64,000 nt of DNA from Clarkia xantiana subsp. parviflora (GCA_036873135.1 JAPTYO010000015.1:6328966-6392965); one strand, 5' to 3'; positions 1 through 10,784 are shown, numbered from the stretch's first letter. Translations and numbers: made by a program. The notes: generated by a model not told the origin, from the letters alone.

Positions 1-515
1 AATTATTCGTATAAATTTTGAACTATTTACCCATATAACAACATGAGAAAGTCCAAATACTAAAATGTGCCATAAATTTAGCCAAATACTAAAATAACCA
101 CACTGTCGTTATCTAAACAACGGTTTCGCCACAATTTTTTTGAGCTCCGCTGTTCTAAACAACGACACCTAATTCACACCCCCCCCCCCCCCAGTTTGGC
201 TTTTTGTTTGTTGAATTTTCATATTTTAATGTAAATGATTTGTATAATTTTATAATATTTTTTCTAAAATCTATTGAGATAGGTGTAAAGTTTGGTCGTG
301 TTAACTTTAGAAGGTAATACTTTTAAACATTTGTATCCTCTAGGTTTAATTCAGTCAAACTATACACACAATTCAATAAAGTTTTAGAATTTAAGATTTA
401 TATAATTTTAAGATTATTTAAGGATTTATTTAATTCTTTTGAATTTTTTCTTCAAAAACCGTGATTTGATTTTCGACACGTTTTGATATTTGAATAAAAA
501 TAAATTGATCACTCT

Positions 516-551
516 TGCAACCCCTGGCTCCGGTTCCTGGCTACGCCACTG
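516..551 (-). mobile_element. Terminal fragment of a hAT-like transposon
   Basis: Read on minus, this stretch begins CAGTGGCGTAGCCAGG and continues with a GGAGCCAGGGG motif. That resembles the terminal inverted repeats common on plant hAT-type elements. No matching opposite end or target duplication was found in the window, so the other end is either upstream of base 1 or lost. The rest of 1-706 is AT-rich with a short poly-C run near 180-192 and no gene I can support. Confidence 0.35.
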
Positions 552-706
552 ATGGTAGTGGTTGGGGAAGTAACTGGAAAGTGGACTTAACAAATGAGAG
601 AAGTGACGATTCAGAGGAGCCGAGCGAGAGACAAGAGATGGAGTTAAAGGGGTATTTTGGGGTTTCCAATTTTGGACGATTTTTGTTTCAACTCTCATTT
701 TTATTA

Positions 707-1521
707 GGGTTAAAAGGTCTTTTTGTCCAACATGTTTGACAACTTTTGAGTTTTGGTCATATATCTTTTTTTTTTCCTAGTTTTGGTACTATATGTTTGA
801 AAACTTTTGGTTTTTGATCAATCCGTTAGTTGACCGTCAGTTTGACCGTTAAATAATCATGTGACTTGCACAAGCCTAGTCCCAAAATTTTATTTTGTTC
901 AGTTCAGTCCTCCAAATTATTGTCCTAACTTTTTATTTTTACAATTTAACCCCTAAACATTATCAACCACACCCTAAGAGTAAATTGACCTAGCCATGGT
1001 CCGACCCATGGCTAGGTCGGACCATGACTAGGGTCGCCGGACTTGGGTGACCCTAACCATGGGTTGGGCCATGGTTAGGTCAATTTAGCATTTGGGGCCA
1101 ATTGATCAAATTGGACCATTGGACAAAATTGACCTAGCCATGGTCCGACCTATGGCTACGTCGGACCATGGCTAGGGTCGCCGGACCTGGGCGACCATAC
1201 CCATGGTCCGACCTAGCCATGGGCCGGACCATAGCTAGGTCAATTTAGTCCTAGGGTGCGGTTGATAATGTTTAGGGGCAAAATTGAAAAAATAAAAAGT
1301 TAGGACAATAATTTTGAGGACTAAACTGAATAAAATAAAATTTTGGGACTAGACATGTGCAAGTCACATGACTATTTAACGGTCAGACTGACGGTCAACT
1401 AACAGATTGACCAAAAACCAAAAGTTTTCAAACATATTGTACCAAAACTAAGAAAAAAAAAAGATATATGACCAAAACCCAAAAGTTGTCAAACATGTTG
1501 GACCAAAAGACCTATTAACCC
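707..1521. mobile_element. Mutator-like foldback element (non-autonomous)
   Basis: The 815-bp element has long, nearly complementary arms of about 270 bp (707-985 and 1240-1521), starting GGGTTAA(A/T)AGGTCTTTT on each side. It is flanked by a perfect 9-bp duplication TTTTTATTA (698-706 and 1522-1530). Long terminal inverted repeats plus a 9-bp TSD are the hallmark of Mutator-like elements. The centre is built of short palindromic repeats around CCATGGCTAGGTCGGACC. It contains no transposase ORF, so it must have been moved in trans. Confidence 0.85.
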
Positions 1522-1707
1522 TTTTTATTATAATAGAGAGTGATATGATTTATTTTATTTTATTTTAAAGAATTACGAAAAGCAACATCACATGATTCAT
1601 TCAGTTAATATATATTGATAAAAAAAATTAAGATAATAAATAAGTTTATACTATAAATTTATTTACATTAAATATTAAATCATTTTTTTCCGAATAAATA
1701 TTAAGTC

Positions 1708-1879
1708 TGTTACGAATAAATCTAATAGGATTTCTAGGGATGTTCATTATCTACTAGTATTATATGTAGATATTATTTATCTTGCTCATCAAGTCTTTGT
1801 AACCCTATATAAATGGTGTTTCTACATAAGAATAAACATCCTTATTTGCTCTCTTCTATTCTCTTTTGGTATGGTTTCA
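1708..1879 (+). mobile_element. LTR-like remnant with primer-binding-site-like motif
   Basis: The segment has a TATA box (CCTATATAAATGG near 1804), a CT-rich stretch, and then a CA end followed by AACACGTTATCAGCACG (1880-1896). That motif resembles the primer-binding region after many plant Copia LTRs. No second LTR and no gag-pol follow, so this would be a truncated or solo-like remnant. The left boundary (a TGTTACG at 1708) is a guess. Confidence 0.35.
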
Positions 1880-2149
1880 TAACACGTTATCAGCACGTAA
1901 TATGTTCGTTATTTTGTTTACGTATATTTATATTGTAGTTCTCCAAGCGGTTGTATCCATACACGGACAACACAAATAGATACATTGTTTAAAATCCATA
2001 TGTCATCACTATCCTACTTTCATGTTCAACATATGCAAAAACAGATAGGAATGGTTATTATTGCTATTATTATTTCTTTTAGCTTGTAATTTACTGCTCT
2101 CTTCGTACTATTCGATGTTATGAAAAATGTTTACCCCCTAGGTATAAGT

Positions 2150-2660
2150 CATCTTGTAGGAGATAAACATTTTACTTATGTTTGTGAGAATATACTTTTC
2201 ACCGTTAGGCTCACTTCGTCATAACAAGCAGTTCATCGTTGCGCCCGATGATACAATAATGAACTAACTACTCATGCTTGTTGTTATGTCGAAGGGAGCC
2301 AAAGGTGTAAATTGTCTTCTCTCCATCATAGGCAAAGTCGTTTCCCTCTTAGGAGGTACGACTTTTCTTGTGATGGAGAGAAGACAAGTTTCACCTTTGG
2401 CTCCGACATAAGAAGAAGCATCAATTGGTTCATCATTGTGTCGTTCGATGAGGTCATTTTTGTTATGCGGAAGGGAGCAGAGAGTATAAACTGTCTTCTA
2501 TCCTTTGTACGCAAACTGATTTCCTCCAAGACATGGTTGTATGTCTTCAAAAGTATTCAGTCATCTTATAGGAGTAAAGGACTTTGGGTATGATGGAGGG
2601 AATTCAGTTTTTCAGTTTAGGCTCCCTTTCTCATAACATTGTTGTGCACGATGACGTGCC
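2150..2660. repeat. Tandem series of imperfect foldbacks
   Basis: At least two inverted repeats lie head to tail. The clearest pairs 2284-2340 with 2359-2411: about 55 nt per arm, close to 90 percent complementary by eye, separated by an 18-nt loop. A second, more diverged hairpin runs from about 2455 to 2640. A lone arm of the same family is at 2150-2250. The arms share AGGGAGCC, GTCTTCT and ATGGAG motifs, so the array grew by duplication of one foldback. The short ORFs here are by-products of the palindromes. It could be a young MIR-like or siRNA-producing locus or a foldback transposon remnant. No known miRNA was recognised. Confidence 0.6.
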
Positions 2661-3428
2661 TCACTTCCGGGGTTGCCGGGAATTGTTCCCCTGACTAGAG
2701 ATGGAGGCTAAAGAAGGTATACCAATCCAAAACCATTAAGGTGGTGTTAAGCTTCGAAAGTCGAATCCTTGTACAATCAATTGATGCAGTTGTCGGGCTC
2801 GAAAGTTGTAAGGTATTTTTTTTTTGACAACTGTATTAAGAAGACGGTAATGCCAGACATGTTTGGTCATTGTGATTGTTTTATGATTGCAAGATTAGTA
2901 GTGGCATGAGACAGGCTTGAGTCCGACAGGAGATGATGGTGATGGTGAGCTTTGGAGCAGCAGTCGATGTTGGTGGATGTCCAGGACGATGATGTCTGGA
3001 TTGGCGCTGGTGGGCCACTTCCGTTGGTCGGATGGAAACAAAGTAATAGGTGAAAGAAAGAAATAGAGTCTAATTAGGTTGAACGATTGTAGTCATTTGA
3101 TGAAGAACAAAAAGAAAGAAACACACTAATTACAGTTACTTTATTATACATGTTAGTGGACGACAAACAATGAAAGAGTCCCCTTAATAGTAATTCAGTT
3201 AATCAATCTCACGATCCTGTGCAATTTGTAAATCGTATATATGTTGAAAGAACCTAAACAAGATATAACAGATAATAGTGTCATATGTATGTTGAAATAT
3301 ATAATTTAAAAATAAGCATAATAGGTGAATCCGCTTGTTAATCTGTGTTTTGTTTAATCGGTAAGGGACACATATGAATGAAAGAAAAACAAAACAAAAC
3401 AAACTTAACATATGCATAACTGTCAATG
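2661..3428. other. Non-coding stretch downstream of the F-box gene
   Basis: Mixed-composition sequence from 2661 to 3100 has no supportable ORF. An AT-rich tail follows that is the 3' flank of the minus-strand F-box gene. The ORFs here are short and overlap one another in several frames. Confidence 0.4.
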
Positions 3429-4205
3429 TTAAGTACGATAGAATGGAAATCTTGTCCAATCAAAGGATTGGGCAAACCTAGCAACTTCCGCATCACATCG
3501 ACATGCGATGCAATGTGGATCTGCAAAGAAGTAATACTCTCCTGTCCATCTAGAAATTGCCTTCGAATGGTTGTTCCTGCATCGATCTTGAGGTAGTGGC
3601 AGAACATATGACCGAAGCATATGTTTGGTAGGCAAGAAGTTGCGAAGAACATCCATCAACTGGTGGCGACATTGCAACTCCATCCTGACTTCACAAACAC
3701 TTCTTAGAAGGCTGTATGCTGATTCCATCTTCTTATCATTGCCGCCCTCGTTGAATATTAAGACCATTGCTAGAGTATAAGCAGTGTTTAGATCTCCAGC
3801 AACTGACGCGGACTTCAATTGGTCACGACCCAGTTGAAAGTTAGCTCCTGTGAAGTAATTGTACATTCCTTCCCGATAAAGAGCATCTCGGTTATTGTTC
3901 TGATAGAAAGTTGCGACGAAGTCAGCATACCTTCCCGCCAAAGACCAGGGCACGGTCTTAAATGATACGCGGCTATGCATGTGCACACCTTCAGCCACCC
4001 TCCTAAATCTTTTGCAACTTGATTTGAGTTCCAGCTTAGTCAATCCGTGGTCATATCGGTTTGATAAAAGAATTTAAAGAGTTACAGATAATGATACATA
4101 CCAAAACTTCAGCTTGAAAAAATCATTTATCGAGTCAGCACTAACACAGGTCATGATTAGCATCAGCATCTCATCAGGTAAATTGGTAAACACAGGGTGA
4201 TCCAT
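3429..4205 (-). CDS. F-box protein, At2g35280-like family (copy 1, apparently intact)
   Basis: The coding sequence is join of 4205-4102 and 4017-3429 on minus, 230 residues. The start at 4205 is chosen because the N-terminus then carries an F-box-like motif (LPDEML..IM, residues 9-18, ending in CCKRFRR near 35-41). The intron 4018-4101 has GT and AG ends and splits a Cys codon, exactly as in copies 2 and 3. The remainder has the family pattern LYREGMYNYF, FQLGRDQLK, AMVLIFNEGG and a C-terminal C-x-C-R-C-D-A-EV..F motif. Proteins of this kind are expected to link substrates to an SCF ubiquitin ligase through SKP1; the substrate is unknown. Full length, no stop or frameshift, so this is the best candidate for the functional family member here. 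Confidence 0.88.
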
Positions 4206-4221
4206 TGTATACAAATTTATT

Positions 4222-4534
4222 CTGCGGAAAACTCGATAGTACAGTTAGTATGTTGCTGATAATGTCTTTACAGAGATGAAGTCATAATAATTAAATCCTT
4301 GCACTATTTTAAATGCTTCAATTCAAGTGACAACGAACGTTGACGAAACTTTACAAAAACCCCAGAAAAAAATAGAACGACCAAGAAACATGAATCCTGT
4401 ATAGAACTCAAACAGACGCATTACCAGGCAAATGGTACAGCGTATGCATGTATGAGAATCTCATGCGCAAAGATTCAGCAACACTATTATCTAAGATGTA
4501 ATAAGATCAGTCTAAGTAAAGAAGTCTAATGTAC
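4222..4534 (-). other. Possible 5' UTR intron of F-box copy 1
   Basis: Reading on minus, GGTTCAG is followed by GTAC at 4534, and TTCCGCAG ends at 4222, 17 bases before the start codon. Copy 2 has a comparable GGGCAG acceptor-like site just upstream of its ATG (16564), which supports a leader intron in this family. Splicing itself cannot be seen from DNA alone. Confidence 0.4.
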
Positions 4535-5389
4535 CTGAACCAAGATTATCAAAAGGATAATCTGAGATACGTATTTCTTCTCAGGTAGTGGAAGTTGACA
4601 GAGAGACACATGGGAGGAGTCCTTCTTTTGGGAGAGAAGAAGGGAGAAGTGAAAAGGCTTTGTTTCGATAGGACATGCTGAATTTATTTTAGGGACAAGG
4701 AAACGACGTCCAATCAACCGACGTAATTCAGATAACATAGAGTACCGAGGGTTTTTTTTTTTAATTAAATACCAAAAATATTAATACAGTTGTATAATAA
4801 TTTACGAAATCCTAAATTTGTAAGACATCTATATGAAGTTGTTTTGTAACGTAATATGGACTAAGTCCGCCAGCGTATCAATACATCATTCCAATGAAAA
4901 TTTAACAACTGATAAACTGACTTTATAGGTACTGAAAACATGATCTATAATAGTTAAACTCTCGTCATCCTTAATAGGAATGTATAATTTATTGTCAATC
5001 TCGGTTTTTTTTCTCTCATTAAATATAACTGATTTATTTCTTAAAATTTTTGTAACGAATATAATCAAACTAATAAAAGTGTCTCATTTTCCCTCTAAGG
5101 TTTATTAGGGAATAAATATTTAGAGAAGTTTATATATTAGGAAAATATATATCTTAATATATTATCAGATTATGTTTCTAAAATTATTATTGTTATAACA
5201 TATATATTACTAAAATAAACTTATCTAAATGTAATAACATTTATTTATTAATATATTTAATTCCCTAGTAGGGTTCACCGCAAGTCCATATATTTCTTTC
5301 TCAGAAATAATATAAGCAGCTGTTTTGCTTTACTGATGCTTTGAACCGTATTCTATCCTGTCGTCTTCTAATTCGCGTAGAAGGAGTCC
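4535..5389. promoter_or_regulatory. Divergent intergenic region between F-box copy 1 and the coiled-coil gene
   Basis: The F-box gene is transcribed to the left and the coiled-coil gene to the right, so both promoters should lie here. For the rightward gene there is a TATA-like ATAATATAAG at about 5306-5315, about 75 bases before the ATG. From 4740 to 5280 the DNA is very AT-rich and holds no gene I can support. Confidence 0.45.
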
Positions 5390-5821
5390 ATGAGTATATC
5401 AGAGCTGATCTCAAAGTTATCGGGTTTGTCATTCAATTCTTCTGAGTGCGATGCCTTTACCAAGGTTCTGGTCCAACGCGATGAACAAAAGCAGCAGATC
5501 ATTGAAGCCCTAAAGAAAGACGTGGAGAGTCGGCTTAATGAGAAGCCGTCTGCTGCAAGTATCGAGCGGGAGGTGACCGTGGAGGAAATGTACGAACGCA
5601 TGCTGCGGGAAGAAACAGTGAAGTGTTCCAAGGAGGAAAATCAGCGGCTGAAGAAGGAAATTCAGAGACTCCATCAGCAAAATGAGGTGATGTCTGTGGA
5701 AAATCATACACTCCAGCACGAAAATGAGGCTCTAGGTGCGGCAGTGGAAGAGTTGGAGCGCCAGATTGTAGATTTGGAGAACGGAATCGAGTCTCTCAAA
5801 CAAGCCATAGTTCGAGTTTAG
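5390..5821 (+). CDS. Small coiled-coil protein of unknown function
   Basis: This single-exon ORF encodes 143 residues. The first ATG of the frame is used and follows a TATA-like box and a short leader. The N-terminal third (MSISELISKLSGLSF) looks like a short amphipathic helix. From about residue 75 to the end the protein is strongly heptad-like, with Leu, Val and Ile at regular spacing (for example QRLKKEIQRL and VEELERQIVDLENG), so a parallel coiled coil is likely. It lacks a basic region typical of bZIP factors, and no catalytic motif is visible. Low Cys content and even codon use suggest a real nuclear or cytosolic gene. I do not recognise the family. Confidence 0.65.
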   Translation: MSISELISKLSGLSFNSSECDAFTKVLVQRDEQKQQIIEALKKDVESRLNEKPSAASIEREVTVEEMYERMLREETVKCSKEENQRLKKEIQRLHQQNEVMSVENHTLQHENEALGAAVEELERQIVDLENGIESLKQAIVRV

Positions 5822-5861
5822 GAGAAAAATAGAGGTTAACATAATTTGTAGAAGTTGTTAT

Positions 5862-5993
5862 CTTAGCTCGGACTAGATGCACCTATTTGGATTTGTCGTT
5901 TTTGGTATGTTCCCTTTGTTTTCTAACCTAGCTCGGACTGTATGCACCTAGTTGTATTTGTCGTGTTTCGTATGTTCCCTATGATTTCTATTC
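5862..5993. repeat. Two-copy tandem repeat in the 3' flank of the coiled-coil gene
   Basis: A unit of about 64 bp starting TAGCTCGGACT and containing GTATGTTCCCT occurs twice head to tail. It begins about 40 bases after the stop codon, so it probably lies in the 3' UTR. Confidence 0.7.
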
Positions 5994-6125
5994 CGGTAGA
6001 CAATTAGAACTGATGTCAGATTGCTAGATCATGAGATCATATGTTCATGTATACAATGCTTGAATGTGTGATTTCAATTGTAGATTCAGTTTATTAATAC
6101 ATCACCCAAGTAGCTCCAGTTTAAG

Positions 6126-6670
6126 TAGGGGTGAGCGGTTCCGGGTACCCAGTACTTTTAGGGTATCCCAGAACCAGACCAATATTAAACGGTTCCTAAC
6201 TTTATTACCCAGAGCCGTACCAGAACATTTAGGAACCGGAACCGTACCAGAACCGTTAAGAGTCAATCGGTTCCGGGTACCCGTTAAGAAACCGATTACA
6301 AATTTTCAAACTAAATAATATAATTTTAGGTACTAGTTGGAACCGGGTTCTGGATACCCATTTGGAACCGGGTTCTCGGTAGCCAATTGAAACTGAAATT
6401 TATGTTATACCAAGTGAATCATAAAAATAATTATAACATTTTCCACAAACCAATTTTAAATTTGTTAAATGATTAGTGTTTTTTTAATTTATATATATAT
6501 AACGGTTCCGGTTCCGGGTATTTGTGTACCCGGAAACTTATCCCGGAACCGGAACCGAAAATACCGGTTCTTGAAATTTAATCCCAGAACCGTACCAGAA
6601 CCATTTACATCTACCCGGAACCTACCAAATGACCGGTTCCGGTTCCAACTGGGTAATTTGCTCACCCCTA
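6126..6670. mobile_element. hAT-type miniature element, TAGGGGTGAGC ends
   Basis: The 545-bp element has terminal repeats TAGGGGTGAGC and GCTCACCCCTA. The flanking 8-bp duplication AGTTTAAG is perfect (6118-6125 and 6671-6678). The inside is built from GGTTCCGG and AACCGG repeats and carries no transposase, so it is non-autonomous. Both short ORFs within it are artefacts of the repeat. Confidence 0.9.
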
Positions 6671-7240
6671 AGTTTAAGATAATGACGACGATGAAGCGTT
6701 GCCATTTAACATTCTACAGTTGAGTAGAATGTCAAAATATTGACACCACCGAAGTCTAAATCTAGAAAATGAATTTATTTTCTTTAGTTAGCAGCTGATT
6801 TCTAGTCGAAGATATTTGTTGATTGACATTAATTCATTATTGATGCTTTGTTACAACGAATGTATTTGAAAGTAAAATCTCAAAGATATCCTACAAAACT
6901 GACAACTGCATTCCATACGGTTCCAACCTTGGGATGTACACTTTTATATATCATTAACGATAACAATTTTCCTCATTCGCGTTGATTCTTCAACTGGAGC
7001 CAGGTTGGACGCAGTTGAAATTTTATATTTTTTTTTTGGCCACGCATATGTTCGAATTTTTATTCAAACATGAAAATTCAATTACAATAACAGTTAAAAT
7101 AAAAAGCAGTGTACAAATATATTTAGGTGTTCGGAAATTGATGTACACTTATTTTATATTGTATATATACATAAATTTTTGCATTCATTTATTTGTTCTA
7201 CAGCTGGGTTAACTTTACATCGAAAAAAGTATGTGACATA
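6671..7240. other. AT-rich intergenic sequence, nothing recognised
   Basis: No ORF with recognisable motifs was found on either strand, and the short ORF at 6982-7212 is low-complexity and hydrophobic by composition. Confidence 0.4.
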
Positions 7241-7246
7241 GTGGAT

Positions 7247-7620
7247 TCATCCATTTATTAAAGCAGGGAGTTCATACTGCGTATTTTCATCTTGCAGAGT
7301 TGATACAACCATTAATGGATGGAAATATTCTATTTCCGGTCCGAGTAACCAATATGGCAGGCCTGACCCGGTAGGAGAAGCTGTGGAGAATGGTATACCA
7401 GTTGCACGGGAGTTCATAATGTCTTTTTTACATCCCAAGTAGTTACTGCCATCAATTGAAGTATTCTTCCATTGAGGACTGGTCCAGTGTTCAAATATTG
7501 TAGCAGAGCATTCATGGCCTACGATCCTAAACACAGAACAGAATGAGTGGTGGAGGGTAAGGAAATTTTAATATTCCACGCTTCCTAGGAGTTCATAATG
7601 CCTCTTTTCACATAACTGGA
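7247..7620 (-). pseudogene. Fragment of an unrecognised gene family, also present at 57 and 59 kb
   Basis: On minus, 7534-7247 is open for 95 residues and contains PYWLLGPEIEYFHPL and ENTQYELPALI. A 21-bp core, GAGTTCATAATGCCTCTTTT or close variants, occurs here at 7409 and 7588 and again at 57182, 59281 and 60973. In one minus frame each core reads KR(Y/H)YELP. The repeated protein-level pattern suggests scattered exon remnants of one gene family, not chance. I cannot name the family. The mixture of frames between copies argues that this copy is not functional. Confidence 0.35.
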
Positions 7621-7937
7621 TTTAAAAGACAAGATATATCACCGCTAGATGCCATCAAGGACATTAGATACAATAGCAAGGTAGGTTTTTTTGGAAATAA
7701 GACATGGGAACATATTACGTTATCAGGACATGATAACTAATTTTTATCCCAAAATTAATAACAGAAATAAGCAGATCGTTAAAGCGACGGTGAAAACTCA
7801 CCACACAACTCGACAGAGAAGAAGGCTATGGCTATGTAGCTTGCCGGAGATGTACAATTCTTGGATGGCTCAGAATAGGTAGTATTGAATAAAAAACAGA
7901 GAAACCTCCCCTCTTTTCATGGCTGTAGGGTTAAAAC

Positions 7938-8447
7938 TAGGCTTGGGCATAAAAACCGGTCCGGCCGGACTGGTTCGGAACTGGTATGGAACCGGACCGT
8001 TTGGAACCGGTCCGGAGTGGACCGGTCCAAATTGGACTGGTTTGTAACCCCTAAATTGGAACCAGTCCAAGGGGTATACCAAACCAGTCCAATTAACCAG
8101 TCCGGACCGGACCGGTTTTGAACCGCTTTTAAGTAAAAAAAAATAAAAAATCTTTTGACTGCATTTGACTGAGACTGATTATTTAAAAAAAAAAAAAAAA
8201 CCGGTTTTTGACCGATTTTGACCGGTTTTTAATGATAAAACCGGTCTGACATATAAAACCGGTCCAGGACTTGTTTTTTTAAAAACCAGGCCAAAACCGG
8301 TTCTGGACCGGTTCTAACCAGTCCAGTTTTTTTTAGACCAACCTAAGCCAATATAAAACCCTAGTCATTACTGGACCGGACCGTTTAAAACAGTTCCGGT
8401 CCGGTTCGGAACCGGTTCGGGCTGAACCGGTTCAGTGCCCACCCCTA
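7938..8447. mobile_element. hAT-type miniature element, GGTCCGG-rich
   Basis: The 510-bp element has imperfect ends TAGGCTTGGGCA and TGCCCACCCCTA. It is flanked by a perfect 8-bp duplication GTTAAAAC (7930-7937 and 8448-8455). The interior is a dense array of ACCGGTCC and GGACCGG motifs in both orientations. Its end sequences resemble those of the element at 6126-6670, so the two may share a transposase source. No ORF of its own. Confidence 0.88.
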
Positions 8448-8699
8448 GTTAAAACGACCCTGAAGACATCGGGAGTGTTGATCTCAATCATCAGAACTCA
8501 ACAGTCATTTAACCGGGTCCCATTTAACCACGACCGATGGATCGTTATTGAAACCCACCGACAGACCCCTACTCATATATTTGTGACTAATTAATAAATA
8601 ATATTTAGTAATCAAGTATCTTCATCATTCAATTAAATGTGAAATTTCGAAAAAAAAAAATCATATTAAATGTGAATTTTTAACACTGGTGGTCATATG

Positions 8700-9489
8700 C
8701 AGGGCCGTCTTAACAAATTTGGAGGCCTAAAGCGAAATTTTTATTTGAGGCATTTTTATTAAAAATTTATCAACTAGCAACTAGTTAAATTTTACCATAA
8801 TATTTCTAAGCAATTTTTTTTTTTCAATTTACCCATTTCTTAAGATATTTAATCTTAAATAGATATTCGTTATCATATAATAATATTGGAGTAATAACTT
8901 AGTAAGGAACCAATTGGCCTAACAAAATAGTAAGGAAACACGATTTAAATAAAACAATATTTGAAAAGAAGAAAAAAAACAGAATTAATAATAGTAGTTA
9001 AAAAAATGGACTTAGTTTTTTTTTTTTTTTACTACGGTCTCATAGATACAATTCGTCTATACTATTGTGGTAATTTTTTCCATACACATTACATAAAAAT
9101 ATGATGAACATCTTTATTTAGTGGTATGTAAAACAATTCTAGGTGCTAAATCAAAAAGGTATTCCAAATCTGATTATTAGATTAATTAAATAAATATATT
9201 ATAATAATTAACAATTATAGAAGTAAGAAAAAAAAAACAAAAAGGAAGAAAGAAAGAGAGAGAATAGAATGAGGAGAGATGAGTTGACCGGCAAATAAAG
9301 TTATAAAATGAGGTGAGAGAAAGGAATGATGAAGCTCCACAAATCGCAAGGAATTTTAATCTGACGGCGAAAATTTTGACTATATACATAGTTGAACCTA
9401 TTATAGCCTTGTCCTAAAAAAATAGAGGCCTTATATTTTGGGAGGCCTAACGCCCAAGCTTTATTTGCTTGGGCCTTAGGCCGGCCCTG
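8700..9489. mobile_element. hAT-type non-autonomous element, CAGGGCCG ends
   Basis: The 790-bp element runs from CAGGGCCGTCTTAA to TTAGGCCGGCCCTG, with a perfect 8-bp duplication GTCATATG (8692-8699 and 9490-9497). Just inside both ends are GAGGCCTAA-type motifs. The centre is AT-rich with poly-A and poly-T runs and no transposase. This end type differs from the two neighbouring hAT elements, so three independent insertions occurred within 3.4 kb. Confidence 0.88.
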
Positions 9490-9603
9490 GTCATATGTTA
9501 CGATAATTAAATAGATATCTACTAGAATGGAGATTATCACCTAACTATACTATAAGAATAATTAAGTTAATATATGGGAATGACTTGTCCGGGACATAAA
9601 TTT

Positions 9604-9815
9604 GGGTGGACAGTGGGGCACATTGAACATTGCAGAGTATATCATGGAGGGATATGCAGACTGCAGAAGTAGGCGTAAGGAAAATAGCAAAATGATGATA
9701 TATCGTCTCGACACTCGTGCGATCTGCCTTACTCTAACCTTTCTATCACCGTCTCTTTCTCCACTTTTCAGTTTTCCCACTTGCTATCATGATTACGTTG
9801 ATAAACTTTAAATTG
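9604..9815. repeat. Conserved upstream block of the F-box duplication unit (block 1)
   Basis: The block starts GGACAGTGGGGCACATTGAA and contains GGCGTAAGGAAAATAGCAAA and ATATCGTCTCGAC. Near copies lie at 27747-27890 (partial), 30735-30960 and 34920-35150. Each precedes an F-box copy or its remnant, so it travels with the duplicated segment. It is not an ORF; promoter or 5' regulatory DNA is possible. Confidence 0.65.
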
Positions 9816-10579
9816 CTTAATTATTATATTTATTTATGTATCTACACTTTATTATATAGTTGTTTACTGTTTGGAGTATAATGTTTTACACATTAAAGTA
9901 TATTGGTTTAACTTACATATAGTAGTTTCGGGTTTATGATTTAATGGTTTAAGGTTATGATATAGGTTTATTTTTTTTGATAAACTATTTTATCACGTTA
10001 CCCAAAAATAGTATCTTCCGGTTACAATACTTGAAATTTACAGTGTTAACGACGGTTTGGAGTATAATTTTAATGTTATAGTGGTTGCGGGTTTATGGTA
10101 TGCATATTGGATTAAGTTTTTTGATAAACTTTTTGGAATATCTAGAATTCAATATGTACAACATTTCGGTGTTCATATTATTGTACTTCTTCAACATCAT
10201 AACTGTAATATTTGAATTAATTATTTCGTTGAATTAAATAAAGTAGTGTTTTTGTGTCATAAACATATCATCGAAAGTTGTATTTAAAAAATACATTTGT
10301 TTTAGCGAATATACATGTCCATACATTTCTAACTGACAGGTGCTGCCCTCATGATGAGGCCCCCTGATTTATCATAGACTAGGACGACCGCGCGGGAACT
10401 AAATCAAAAAATAATATACGTGTACACATATTTCCTACTTTTGGAGATAAACTGCCGCGCTTTCCACTTTGAAATACATTGTTACTTCTTTTAGTTAGCT
10501 GTTTACGAAACGACTCCTCCATCACAGTAGTTCCCTACTATTCTCAGATACCTTCCATCTTTGTGCGAAGTTCATCTCC
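9816..10579. other. AT-rich DNA and leader upstream of F-box copy 2
   Basis: 9830-10330 is AT-rich and distantly resembles one monomer of the satellite-like array at 27.9-29.5 kb (shared GGAGTATAAT, GTTTTAC and GGTTTAAGG motifs). 10520-10584 matches the leader of F-box copy 3 (shared CATCACAGTAGTT and CTTCCATCTTTGTGC), so it is the original 5' end of copy 2, now separated from its coding part by the Copia insertion. Confidence 0.5.
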
Positions 10580-10584
10580 GGTCA

Positions 10585-10772
10585 AATATAGAAGTGTATT
10601 CCACACTCTATGCATGCACCTAACTACACAATGCATACACACTAGACTATGTATGCACCTGGTTCATAGTTTATTGTATAGCCTTAGTTGGTGATCCTAG
10701 TTTTGCCTAGTATATATATTGTAACACTTGCTTTGTAATACCTAGTTGATTAATGAAGCATTCTCATTCATA
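10585..10772 (+). repeat. Copia 5' LTR
   Basis: The 188-bp LTR begins AATATAGAAG and ends CATTCATA, not the usual TG...CA, as judged by the TSD and the two-copy alignment. It contains AGTATATATATTG as a probable TATA box. Confidence 0.9.
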
Positions 10773-10784
10773 TGGTATCAGAGC
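10773..10784 (+). promoter_or_regulatory. Copia primer-binding site
   Basis: TGGTATCAGAGC directly abuts the 5' LTR. This is the usual Copia primer-binding site, complementary to initiator methionine tRNA. The 750 bases between here and the start codon are an untranslated leader with no ORF. Confidence 0.9.

Noticed and set aside
2296..2318. Similarity of AGCCAAAGGTGTAAATTGTC to the phosphate-starvation miRNA miR399.
   Set aside because: The match needs insertions within the short core and sits on the wrong arm for a miR399 precursor, so it is probably chance.
4526..4738. 70-residue minus ORF upstream of F-box copy 1.
   Set aside because: It lies in the likely leader of the F-box gene and partly across a probable splice donor; no domain is visible.
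6064..6723. Two plus ORFs of 84 residues rich in Val-Pro-Glu and Phe-Arg.
   Set aside because: They translate the GGTTCC-type repeats of a hAT miniature element with defined ends and TSD.
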